Origin: Klebsiella pneumoniae
GTDB lineage: Bacteria > Myxococcota_A > UBA796 > SXON01
Assembly (NCBI GenBank): GCA_945862325.1
Contig: CAMAXZ010000004.1
Coordinates: forward strand, 90,597 to 154,596
DNA: 64,000 nucleotides
Direction of reading: 5' to 3'
Each line of letters opens with the position of its first letter. The first letter of the stretch is position 1. Shown one piece after another: positions 18,503-25,693 of this stretch. The translations under genes and the position numbers were made by a program. The notes under the pieces are model-generated. The model made no database searches and was not told where the DNA came from. It worked only from the letters and a program-made list of their open reading frames with translations.

Positions 18503-19240
18503 ATGTTCGACAACGTCGGAAAAGACACGAAGCCCCAAGGCAAACGGCGCATCGGGGCGTTCCTGCTGTCGTTGCTCCTCAACGGGTCGGTGTTCGCCGC
18601 CCTCGTGTGGGCCGGCTCGCGCGTGGCGGAAGAGGTGATGGACGAGGAAGAGCCGATCGAGGTCGCCTTCAACCTCGCCGCGCCCCCGCCACCCCCACCG
18701 CCCCCGCCACCGGGCGGCAAGAAGTCCTCGACGAAGAAAGAGAAGAAGCCCGACGAGGTCAAGCCGCAGGAGATCCCTCAGGAGGTCGTGCAGCTCCCTG
18801 ACGAGGTGCCGGAGCCCGTGGTCGAGGAAGAGACCGAGGGCGGCGTCGAGGGCGGCGTCGAGGGCGGCGTGGTCGGCGGCGTCGTGGGCGGCGTCGTCGG
18901 CGGCGTGATCGGCGGCACGCTCGGGGGCGAGCTCGGCGCCGCGCCGGTCAAGACGGTCCATTGGACCGAGCTTCAGATCAAGACCCGCGCCACGGTGCGG
19001 TCGGACGACTACCCCGAAGCGGCCCGCGCGCTGAACATGCCCGAGACGAAGTGTGTCGTCCGGCTCATGGTCGACGAGAAAGGGCGTGTCACCGGCGTGA
19101 CGCCCAAGAAGTGCCCCGAGCTCTTCCACCCCGCCGCCCAGAAGGTGGGCATGCGGTACGTGTTCTACCCCTACAAGGACGCGGGCAAGGGCGCGGCGGT
19201 CCAGTTCGATCTCACCCTCAACTTCAAGCCCAGCGACTGA
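18503..19240 (+). CDS. tonB: TonB-family energy transducer
   Basis: A 245-residue inner-membrane-anchored protein spanning the periplasm. A cytoplasmic basic N-terminus precedes one TM helix (residues ~17-37, IGAFLLSLLLNGSVFAALVWAG). A ten-residue proline run, a Lys/Glu/Pro-rich rod and a GGV(E/V) tandem repeat follow. The TonB C-terminal domain contains YPEAARALNMPETKCVVRLMVDEKGRVTGVTPKKCPELF, with two Cys that could form a disulfide. It transmits the proton-motive force from ExbB/ExbD to outer-membrane receptors or, in myxobacteria, sometimes to other envelope machinery. It starts the tonB-exbB-exbD-exbD group. No TonB-dependent receptor is nearby. Confidence 0.9.
   Translation: MFDNVGKDTKPQGKRRIGAFLLSLLLNGSVFAALVWAGSRVAEEVMDEEEPIEVAFNLAAPPPPPPPPPPGGKKSSTKKEKKPDEVKPQEIPQEVVQLPDEVPEPVVEEETEGGVEGGVEGGVVGGVVGGVVGGVIGGTLGGELGAAPVKTVHWTELQIKTRATVRSDDYPEAARALNMPETKCVVRLMVDEKGRVTGVTPKKCPELFHPAAQKVGMRYVFYPYKDAGKGAAVQFDLTLNFKPSD
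18839..18927 (+). repeat. Tandem repeat encoding (Gly-Gly-Val-x)n in TonB
   Basis: Seven or so 12-bp units of the form GGCGGCGT(C/G)NNN encode GGVE/GGVV/GGVI in the periplasmic spacer. Repeat number could vary between strains and change the reach of TonB across the periplasm. Confidence 0.75.
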
Positions 19241-19259
19241 CGGTCCTGGAAGGAAGCCG

Positions 19260-20150
19260 ATGTTCAGCCTGACTCTGATCGCCCTTCTCCACGCGCAGGA
19301 GCCCACCCCCTCGGCTCCGGCCACGCCCGCGCCGACCGAGGCGCCCGCCGGCTCCGCTGCTCCCGAGGGTGCCCCCGCGCCGTCGGAGGCGGTGACCCCC
19401 GTGGCCGCCCCGGTCGCCGAGCCGGTCGCGACGCCGGCCGCGAAGGCCGAAGAAGAGAAGCACGGCCTCGACATGACCCCGGCCGGCCTGTGGAAGTCGA
19501 TGGGCACCGCCGCTCGCCTCGTCTTCCTGCTCATGGTCGGCATGCTGCTCTGGTCGGTCTACGTCGCGTTCGACCGCGTCCTGCTCTTCGTGCGTTCGCG
19601 CGCGCAGTCCCGGCAGCTCGCCGCGGCCGTGGTCGCGCCGCTCCAGAAGGCCGACGTCGACTCCGCCATCAAGCTCTGCGAGTCCGAAGGCTACAAGCTG
19701 AGCTACCTCGGCACGATCCTCAAGGCCGCGCTCAAGGAGTACAAGGCCCGCTACGACCACCACTCCGCCGAAGCCGCGCACCGCGCCATCGAGCGCGTGA
19801 CCCTGATCGAGACGGCCAACCTCCGCAAGGGCATGGCGGTGCTCGCCACCACCGGCTCCACCACGCCGTTCGTCGGGCTGGTCGGCACCATCTTCGGCAT
19901 CATCAACGCCTTCGCCATGATGAACTCCGAAGGCGGCGGCGACCTCACCGCCATCTCGGGCGGCATCGCCGAGGCCCTCGTGTCGACCGCCGCCGGCATC
20001 GCCGTCGCCATCGTCGCGATCTGGCTGTACAACTACTTCAACGGCGTGATCGACGACATCATCAACGACATGTCGACCGCGAGCCAGGAGCTCGAGGACT
20101 TCATGGAGAAGGACGTTCTGCGGCGCGCCGAGTCGCGGGCCGCGAAGTAG
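19260..20150 (+). CDS. exbB: MotA/TolQ/ExbB proton channel protein
   Basis: A 296-residue proton-channel subunit. The start is well supported: GGAAGGAAG lies just upstream. A short hydrophobic signal (MFSLTLIALLHAQ) and a ~60-residue Pro/Ala/Glu linker precede the canonical ExbB core, an extension seen in some envelope motors. The core has TM1 (LVFLLMVGMLLWSVYVAFDRVLLF), a cytoplasmic helical part, and TM2/TM3 with GSTTPFVGLVGTIFGIINAF and SGGIAEALVSTAAGIAVAI, the residues lining the proton path. It would assemble as a pentamer around ExbD dimers. It lies 19 bp after tonB and 6 bp before the first exbD. Confidence 0.92.
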   Translation: MFSLTLIALLHAQEPTPSAPATPAPTEAPAGSAAPEGAPAPSEAVTPVAAPVAEPVATPAAKAEEEKHGLDMTPAGLWKSMGTAARLVFLLMVGMLLWSVYVAFDRVLLFVRSRAQSRQLAAAVVAPLQKADVDSAIKLCESEGYKLSYLGTILKAALKEYKARYDHHSAEAAHRAIERVTLIETANLRKGMAVLATTGSTTPFVGLVGTIFGIINAFAMMNSEGGGDLTAISGGIAEALVSTAAGIAVAIVAIWLYNYFNGVIDDIINDMSTASQELEDFMEKDVLRRAESRAAK

Positions 20151-20156
20151 GCCGGC

Positions 20157-20573
20157 GTGGGGGCGAAGGTCGGGGGAAAGAAGGGCGGCGCCATCGCCGA
20201 CTTGAACGTCACGCCGCTCGTCGACGTGGTGCTGGTCCTCCTCATCATCTTCATGGTCGTCACGCCGATGCTCAGCTCGGGTGTCGACGTGCGCCTGCCG
20301 AAGGCGCGCACGTCGAGCGAAGAGAAGGACTTGGGGCAGCACCTCGTCATCTCCGTCAAGGGGGATGGCACGATGTTCGTCGATCGTGACGAGGTCACGC
20401 TCGACACGGTGGTCGGGCGTGTCGAGGAGGTGCGGGACAACCGTTCCCTGCTCGTGAAGGGCGACCAGGCCGCCACGTGGCGTCAGGTGCGCGGCGTGAT
20501 GGACAAGTTGAACCAAGCCAACATCGGTGGCACCGAGACGATGCTGCTCGCGACCGAAAAGATCAAGGAGTAG
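20157..20573 (+). CDS. exbD: ExbD/TolR biopolymer transport protein (first copy)
   Basis: A 138-residue protein with a GTG start. A short cytoplasmic tail ends in ADLNVTPLVDVVLVLLIIFMVVTP; the membrane Asp (in PLVDVVL) is the essential proton-carrying residue of ExbD/TolR/MotB. The periplasmic domain follows (SGVDVRLPKARTSSEEKDLG onward). It lies 6 bp after exbB and 3 bp before a second exbD-like gene, so the motor could contain an ExbD heterodimer, as in the Agl/Gld-type and some Tol-Pal variants. Confidence 0.92.
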   Translation: MGAKVGGKKGGAIADLNVTPLVDVVLVLLIIFMVVTPMLSSGVDVRLPKARTSSEEKDLGQHLVISVKGDGTMFVDRDEVTLDTVVGRVEEVRDNRSLLVKGDQAATWRQVRGVMDKLNQANIGGTETMLLATEKIKE

Positions 20574-20576
20574 CCG

Positions 20577-21083
20577 ATGGGTGCGAAGGTCGGCGCGGAC
20601 AAGGGGGGGATGGACGAGATCAACGTCACGCCGTTGATCGACATCGTCCTCGTGCTGCTCATCATCTTCATGGTGATGACGCCGGCCACGATCCAGACGA
20701 TGAGCAACAACATGCCGCCGCCGGACCTCGACGAGCCGCCGCCGCCGCCGCCCGACCAGAAGGACGAGCAGCTGATGGTCGCCGTGTACGACGACGGCAC
20801 CACGGCGTTGAACCTGAAGCCCTTCACGATCGGGGAAGACCCCGTGTTCGCGGATGAGCTTCGCCGGCGCCTGCGCGCGAAAGCCAAGAAGACGGTGTTC
20901 ATCAACGCACACCCCGAGGCCAACTACGGGCGCGTGGTGAACGTGATGGACCTCATCCGCGACGCGGGGGCCGACAAGGTCGGCCTGACCGACTTGGAAG
21001 ACGAAGGGCCCGCGCGGCTCCTGCCCGGCCAGGCGGTGCCGGGCACGGAGACGGCGGCCGCTCCCGCGCCCCCGGCGCCCTGA
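20577..21083 (+). CDS. exbD: ExbD/TolR biopolymer transport protein (second copy)
   Basis: A 168-residue paralogue of the preceding gene. The membrane segment MDEINVTPLIDIVLVLLIIF keeps the essential Asp. It then has a Pro-rich insert (DLDEPPPPPPDQKDEQL), a periplasmic domain and an Ala/Pro-rich C-terminal extension absent from the first copy. Two non-identical ExbD proteins with one ExbB and one TonB suggest a specialised motor rather than plain iron uptake; the client is unknown. A truncated-haemoglobin gene follows after 8 bp. Confidence 0.9.
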   Translation: MGAKVGADKGGMDEINVTPLIDIVLVLLIIFMVMTPATIQTMSNNMPPPDLDEPPPPPPDQKDEQLMVAVYDDGTTALNLKPFTIGEDPVFADELRRRLRAKAKKTVFINAHPEANYGRVVNVMDLIRDAGADKVGLTDLEDEGPARLLPGQAVPGTETAAAPAPPAP

Positions 21084-21091
21084 ACCCGACG

Positions 21092-21490
21092 ATGGACGCG
21101 CCTCCCCCCTTGTTCGAGCGGGCCGGCGGCGCGGCGGTCGTCCGTGGCGTCGTCGAGCGCTTCGTGGCGCGCTGCTTCGACGACGCGATCATCGGCTTCC
21201 TCTTCGCGGGAAAGGACCGAGAGCGAATCGTGACGCACGAGTTCGGCCACGCGTCGGCGGTGCTCGGCGGGCCCGCCCCCTACGACGGACGGCCAATTCC
21301 CGAGTTGCATCGGCCGCTACGGATCAACGCCGGACAGTTCCGGCGGCGCCTCGCGTTGCTGCGCCAGGAGATCGAGCGGGCCGGCATCGACCCGGAGGTC
21401 CGCGACGCGTGGCTCGACGCGCAGCGCCGCATGGAGCGCCGCATCACCGATGGCACCGACTGCGCGCCACCCGGACGGCCCGACGAATGA
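21092..21490 (+). CDS. Truncated haemoglobin (2-on-2 globin)
   Basis: A 132-residue protein. PLFERAGGAAVVRGVVERFVARCFDDAIIGFLF matches the A-B-C-E helices of truncated globins, and LHRPLRINAGQFRRRLALL matches helix F/G with the proximal His that ligates haem. The region normally carrying the distal residues reads HEFGHASAVLGGPAPYDGRPI. Binding of O2 or NO is inferred from the family; the subgroup is not certain. It is co-directional with the tonB/exb genes and overlaps the next gene by 4 bp (ATGA). Confidence 0.8.
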   Translation: MDAPPPLFERAGGAAVVRGVVERFVARCFDDAIIGFLFAGKDRERIVTHEFGHASAVLGGPAPYDGRPIPELHRPLRINAGQFRRRLALLRQEIERAGIDPEVRDAWLDAQRRMERRITDGTDCAPPGRPDE

Positions 21491-22065
21491 ACCCCCTCTC
21501 CCCCGGCGACCTCGCGTCACCGTTCGACCTCGCCCCGATCTCCGGCCCGCGCGTCCGCACCGGCCGGGGCCCGCTCCTGATCGCGTTCCTGCGCGCCCTG
21601 GGCGGAGGCAACGCGCGCGCGGCCGTTCGGGCGTTGAACACGAGCTTCGCGCAGTTCGACGCCGACGGGATCGGCGTCGTCGGATTCACGCGCACGACGC
21701 CCGAGGTGGCGAACGACTTCGTCCCGCGGCATCACGTCCTCTTCCCGATCGTGAACGACCCCGAGGGTCGTTGGTTCGACGCGTATGGGGTTCGCCGCGA
21801 CCGCGCCCTGTTGCGGAGCCTGGCCGGGCTCGGCCCGGCGGCAGCGCGGCGGGCGATCACCGCGGTGTGGGAGGGGCGATCGCGCCCGGAAGACCCCGAT
21901 CGGCTCCCGGCGTACCTCGTGCTCGCCCACGACGGGACGGTCTCGTACGCGCGCTACGGCGCGACGATCTGGGAACAACCGGACGTCCCGCGGTTGCTCG
22001 CGGAGGCGAGGAGGGCTGCTACGCCTGGCGGAGCGGCGCGAGCAGCAGCACCGCCACGGCGGTGA
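21487..22065 (+). CDS. Peroxiredoxin/AhpC-TSA-like fold protein lacking cysteine
   Basis: A 192-residue protein with a thioredoxin-fold layout. It opens DLASPFDLAPISGPRVRTGRGPLLIAFLRALGGG, and later has GIGVVGFTRTTPEVANDF, HHVLFPIVNDPEGRWFDAYGV and YLVLAHDGTVSYARYG, which is the strand order of AhpC/TSA proteins. The position of the peroxidatic Cys (after the first strand, FLRALGGGNAR) has none, and the whole protein contains no Cys, so it cannot be a standard peroxidase. I chose the start whose ATG overlaps the globin stop. It may be a partner of the globin. Its 3' end overlaps the convergent UbiA-type gene by 47 bp. Confidence 0.65.
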   Translation: MNPLSPGDLASPFDLAPISGPRVRTGRGPLLIAFLRALGGGNARAAVRALNTSFAQFDADGIGVVGFTRTTPEVANDFVPRHHVLFPIVNDPEGRWFDAYGVRRDRALLRSLAGLGPAAARRAITAVWEGRSRPEDPDRLPAYLVLAHDGTVSYARYGATIWEQPDVPRLLAEARRAATPGGAARAAAPPRR

Positions 22066-22945
22066 CCAGGTAGAGGAAGACCGTCATGAAGATGGGGCGG
22101 TCGCGCAGGAAGGTCTCGTCCGGCGCCGAGCCCTCTCCCTTCTGATCCATCAGGTAGATGTACCGGAACACGCCATAGAGCACGTGCGGGAGGGTCAACA
22201 GCAGCCACGGCGTGGGCGACCCGAGCACCGTGTACAGCGCGTAGCTGATGATCGTGCCGCTCGTGGTGATGGCCTGGAACTCCGACAGCATGGCGGGGCT
22301 GTAGTGCGCGAGGCTCTTTCGAGTGCCCGACGTGCTGCCCTCGAGCAGGAGGATCTCCCCGCGCCGCTTGTTGAAGCCGAGGAACAACGCGCCGAAGGCG
22401 GTGCACAACAACAGCCACGGGCTGATGGTGACGGCGATCGCCACCGCGCCGGCCACGGCCCGCCAGATGTAGCAGGCGGCGAGCACCATGACGTCGAGGA
22501 TGACGTGGTTCTTGAAGTAGTACGAGTAGCTGAGGGTCGTCGCGAAGTAGGCCAGGGCGACCGCGAGGAACGCGACGTTCATCGGCCACGCGAGGCCCCA
22601 CCCCACGCCGATGGACAGGCCCACCGCGCCGAAGAACGCGCCGCCCATGATCGCCCACGCCGTCGGAACGCTGACCTCGCCGCTGGCGATCGGCCGCGTG
22701 CGCTTCTTGGGGTGCTTGCGATCGGACTCGACGTCACCCAGGTCGTTGTACACGTACCCGGTGGAGGAGAGCAGGCAGAACGCCACGAAAGCGACAACGG
22801 CCCGCGCGGCGGCTTCGACGTCGTAGTGCGACGAGAAGATCAGCGCCGCAAACAAAAGACCGTTCTTGGTCCACTGCTTTGGACGCAGGAGCGCCAGCGC
22901 GGCGGCCGGCGCGCTCCGGCGGAGGGGGACGGCGGGGCTGCTCAT
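22019..22945 (-). CDS. UbiA-family prenyltransferase, decaprenyl-phosphate phosphoribosyltransferase-like
   Basis: A 308-residue polytopic membrane enzyme. The N-terminal LLRPKQWTKNGLLFAALIFS and the first Asp-rich motif NDLGDVESDRKHPKKRTRPIASG are typical of the DPPR-synthase branch of UbiA. That branch transfers phosphoribose from PRPP to a polyprenyl phosphate (Rv3806c in Mycobacterium). The second motif YSYYFKNHVILDVMVLA is also there. In myxobacteria the product and its use are unknown; a lipid-linked sugar donor is inferred. The ATG overlaps the kinase stop by 4 bp, coupling the two genes. Confidence 0.82.
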   Translation of the reverse strand: MSSPAVPLRRSAPAAALALLRPKQWTKNGLLFAALIFSSHYDVEAAARAVVAFVAFCLLSSTGYVYNDLGDVESDRKHPKKRTRPIASGEVSVPTAWAIMGGAFFGAVGLSIGVGWGLAWPMNVAFLAVALAYFATTLSYSYYFKNHVILDVMVLAACYIWRAVAGAVAIAVTISPWLLLCTAFGALFLGFNKRRGEILLLEGSTSGTRKSLAHYSPAMLSEFQAITTSGTIISYALYTVLGSPTPWLLLTLPHVLYGVFRYIYLMDQKGEGSAPDETFLRDRPIFMTVFLYLVTAVAVLLLAPLRQA

Positions 22946-24906
22946 CGTGCGACGTCGAAGGTGAGGACGCGGAGCTGGTTGGCGTCGAGCTCCACCCGCG
23001 TCTCCGTCGGTGGATAGCCCGGCCGCGCGAACCGCACCACCGCGGCGCGGCCGGGCGTCAACGCCACGCGCCCCGGGCTCGGCCCGGTGAGCGCGCGCCC
23101 GTCTACGGTCACGACGCCCTCCGTCGGCAGGTGGACCTCCAACAACGGCGGCGCGTCCGCCACCGCGACCGCGCGCTGCCGCATCAACAGCGCCCCCGCC
23201 GCCAGCCCCGCGAGGCCCATCGCGACGACGGCGATGAGCCACACGACGTGCACGAGCGTCGGGGTGCGGTAGACGACGGTGCGCCCGCGCGGCGTTCGCT
23301 CCTCCGCCCGGGGCTCCGGCGGGCGTCTCGACTCGACGCGAGGCGCCTCGGAGGGACGCGGCGCAGGCGCGGCTCGAGTCGGCGCGTCGGCCGACGGCGC
23401 CGCGGCCGGAGGAAGAAGGGGCGCCCGGTTGGCCGGCGGGGTGGGGTCGTACGGCCCTACCCGCTGCGCGAGGTTCGGCGCCAACGAGGCCGACGCGCTC
23501 GTCGGGTCCGGCCGGATGACCGTCTCGGCGTCGCTCCAGGCGCTGGGCGACGACGGGGATTGACGGATCAACGTCGATTCTTCGCCGAGTCCCGCGATCG
23601 GTCCGAACCGGCCGGTGTGCTCGTGGCTCGCGCCACGGAGCACCGCCGCGGCGTCGACGAGGGTCGCGTCGGGGGGCGCGCGCAGGCGCCCCGCCCCGCT
23701 CGTGGCGGACTCGTCCTCGAGCTGCACGTCGTCCGGGGCGTCGTCGCGCGGGCGCGCGGGGAGGTGGGGCGGCGGCGGCCGTGGAGCATCGCTCGGGGCA
23801 GCGAGCCGGGCGACCGTGTCGCCGACCTTCGCCGCGCGGGCGGCGTCCGGCGGACGGGCGAGCAGGTCCGCCCGCGGCCGCGCGACGGGCTCCGCCTTGG
23901 AGGAGGCGGGACGCGGATCCCCCTCCGGGAACAGCCCTTTGAGGAAGGCCGCGAGGGTCGACGACGAGAAGATGAAGCCGGCGTCGTGGAAGAAGCGGTC
24001 GAGCGAATCCTTGAACGCGGTCGCGGTGGCGAAGCGCCCGTCGCGATCGACCCGCAAGGCGTGCTCGACGACGCGGTCGAGCGAGTACGGTACGTCAGGG
24101 TTGACGTACGAAGGCGGCTCGAATTCGCCGCGCCGAACCGCGTCGATCGTCGCCGCCTCGTTCGCCTGCCGAAACGGATGGCGCCCCGTCAGCAGCTCGT
24201 AGAACACCACGCCCGCGGAGAACAGGTCGGAGCGCTGATCGACCTCCAACCCCGCCGCCTGCTCGGGGGACATGTAGTCGAATCGGCCCTTCACGACGCC
24301 CGACATCGTCTCGAGCGCCTTCACGCTCGCCTTCGCGATCCCGAAGTCGGTCAGCTTCACTTCGCCCTGGAAGCTCAACAGGATGTTGGCGGGCGACACG
24401 TCGCGGTGGACGACATTCAGCGGCACCGCGCGGCCGCCACGCAGCACCTGACGATTGTGGGCGTACTCCAACCCCTTGAGCGTCTCGAGGAGCACGTACA
24501 CCGCGTGTGGCACCGGCAGCGTGATGCCCTTGTCGCGACACCGTTGGAGCACCCGGGCGAGGTCGCGCCCGTTGACGTACTCCATCGCGACGTAGAACTG
24601 CTGGTCGACGTGCCCGAGGTCGAGGATCTGAACGATGTTGGCGTGCGACAACAGCCCGGCCACCTTGGCCTCGTCGACGAGCATCTCGATGAACTCGGGG
24701 TTCGACGAGAGGTGCGGCAGGATTCGCTTGATGGCGAACGTGCGGTGGAAGCCACCGATTCCGTCCAAGCGCGCCCGGTAGATTTCCGCCATGCCGCCGA
24801 CCGCCACACGGTCGAGGATCTGGTACTTGCCGAAACGCTGCCCCTGTTCGGTCGGGTTCGCCACGAACTCCCTCACGGCCGAGCAGCATAGCACCTCGTC
24901 GCCCAC
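22942..24906 (-). CDS. Hanks-type Ser/Thr protein kinase with TM helix and PEGA domain
   Basis: A 654-residue protein. The kinase domain (residues ~25-300) has an altered glycine loop (VAVGGMAEIYRA), the catalytic VVHRDVSPANILL and the DFGIAKA metal-binding motif. A long, Pro/Ala/Arg-rich disordered linker follows. A TM helix (VHVVWLIAVVAMGLAGLAAGALLM) leads to a ~75-residue C-terminal PEGA-type beta domain (VHLPTEGVVTVDGRALTG), expected in the periplasm. Such kinases sense envelope state and phosphorylate cytoplasmic targets. The start is uncertain: ATG at 24906 or GTG at 24876. It is coupled to the prenyltransferase gene by an ATGA overlap, suggesting control of lipid-linked sugar synthesis (inference). 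Confidence 0.9.
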   Translation of the reverse strand: MGDEVLCCSAVREFVANPTEQGQRFGKYQILDRVAVGGMAEIYRARLDGIGGFHRTFAIKRILPHLSSNPEFIEMLVDEAKVAGLLSHANIVQILDLGHVDQQFYVAMEYVNGRDLARVLQRCRDKGITLPVPHAVYVLLETLKGLEYAHNRQVLRGGRAVPLNVVHRDVSPANILLSFQGEVKLTDFGIAKASVKALETMSGVVKGRFDYMSPEQAAGLEVDQRSDLFSAGVVFYELLTGRHPFRQANEAATIDAVRRGEFEPPSYVNPDVPYSLDRVVEHALRVDRDGRFATATAFKDSLDRFFHDAGFIFSSSTLAAFLKGLFPEGDPRPASSKAEPVARPRADLLARPPDAARAAKVGDTVARLAAPSDAPRPPPPHLPARPRDDAPDDVQLEDESATSGAGRLRAPPDATLVDAAAVLRGASHEHTGRFGPIAGLGEESTLIRQSPSSPSAWSDAETVIRPDPTSASASLAPNLAQRVGPYDPTPPANRAPLLPPAAAPSADAPTRAAPAPRPSEAPRVESRRPPEPRAEERTPRGRTVVYRTPTLVHVVWLIAVVAMGLAGLAAGALLMRQRAVAVADAPPLLEVHLPTEGVVTVDGRALTGPSPGRVALTPGRAAVVRFARPGYPPTETRVELDANQLRVLTFDVAR

Positions 24907-25033
24907 GACGACTTTGCGTGCGAGGGTTGCACGTCACAATGGAACCGAATAGACGCGCCGCGCCTGGAGAGCACCGGCCTTCGCCTCCCCAGGATAGTCG
25001 TTTCAACCAAAACATATTCGTTTGAGGTCACAC
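24907..25033. promoter_or_regulatory. Divergent intergenic region between kinase and Ig-like lipoprotein
   Basis: 127 bp, less GC-rich than its surroundings. A weak -35/-10 pair on the + strand (TTGCAC at 24927-24932, 17 nt, TAGACG at 24950-24955) could drive the lipoprotein; an AT-rich patch follows at ~24995-25024. The promoter call is tentative. Confidence 0.25.
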
Positions 25034-25621
25034 ATGGTCGCTCTCCTGAGCCTCTTCATCGCCTGCGCGCCGACCCCCCACTCCGTGAAGTTCGAAGGCG
25101 ACTCCAAGGTCACCGTCCACACGGTCGACGCCATGCCGGTCGCCAAGGCCACCGTGCTCGACGAGGCCGGCAAGGCCCTCCCCGAGCAGCCGAAGCTCGA
25201 CTGGTCGGTCGAGCCCGCCACCGTCGCCAAGCTCGACGGCATGAACGTCGTGCCGGTCGCCAACGGCGAAGCCAAGGTCACCGCGAAGGTCGGCGAAGTC
25301 TCCGGTTCCTACACGTTCGTCGTGGCCCTCCCGGACAAGGTCGAGGTCGCGGGCTGGACCGCCGGCTCCCCCTGGCCCGTCGGCGCCGAGACCCAGCTCA
25401 CCGCGGCCGTGAAGGCCGGTGAGACCGTCCTCGAAGGCCAGAAGGTCGAGTGGTCCACCTCCGACGCCGCCATCGCCACCGTCGCCGACGGCAAGGTCAT
25501 GGGCGTGGCCGCCGGCAAGGCGACCATCACCGCCAAGCTGAACGAGACCGTGGCCGGCACCCTCGAGGTCGAGATCGGCGGCGCCGCCGTGGCCGCCGAC
25601 GCCACCACCGCGCCCCAGTAG
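25034..25621 (+). CDS. Lipoprotein with two bacterial Ig-like (BIG2-type) domains
   Basis: A 195-residue protein. The start ATG at 25034 has GAGG nine nucleotides upstream; a TTG at 25022 is an alternative. The signal MVALLSLFIAC is very short and carries no basic residue; Cys11 would be lipidated. Two tandem ~80-residue beta domains follow: VAKATVLDEAGKAL to GSYTFVV, and QLTAAVKAGETVLEGQKVEWSTSDAAIATV to GTLEVEI. The second has the clear BIG2 pattern (WSTSDAAIATVADGKVMGVAAGKATITA). Role unknown, possibly a surface or peptidoglycan-layer adhesin. Codon use is strongly biased to GCC/AAG/GTC, suggesting high expression. Confidence 0.8.
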   Translation: MVALLSLFIACAPTPHSVKFEGDSKVTVHTVDAMPVAKATVLDEAGKALPEQPKLDWSVEPATVAKLDGMNVVPVANGEAKVTAKVGEVSGSYTFVVALPDKVEVAGWTAGSPWPVGAETQLTAAVKAGETVLEGQKVEWSTSDAAIATVADGKVMGVAAGKATITAKLNETVAGTLEVEIGGAAVAADATTAPQ

Positions 25622-25627
25622 CCCCGC

Positions 25628-25683
25628 GCCGGCACGAGGCCGGCGTCCCCGCGCGCCCCGTTGCCCTCTCAGGGCGGCGGGGC
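25628..25683. terminator. Tandem hairpins between convergent lipoprotein and priA genes
   Basis: GCCGGC-acgag-GCCGGC (25628-25644) is followed by a larger hairpin at 25655-25683: a 6-bp GCCCCG/CGGGGC outer stem, a TT/GG internal mismatch, a 5-bp GCCCT/AGGGC inner stem and a CTC loop. They sit between two stop codons (25621 and 25694). This is consistent with a bidirectional terminator, although there is no T-tract. Confidence 0.5.
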
Positions 25684-25693
25684 GTCGCTGTCT

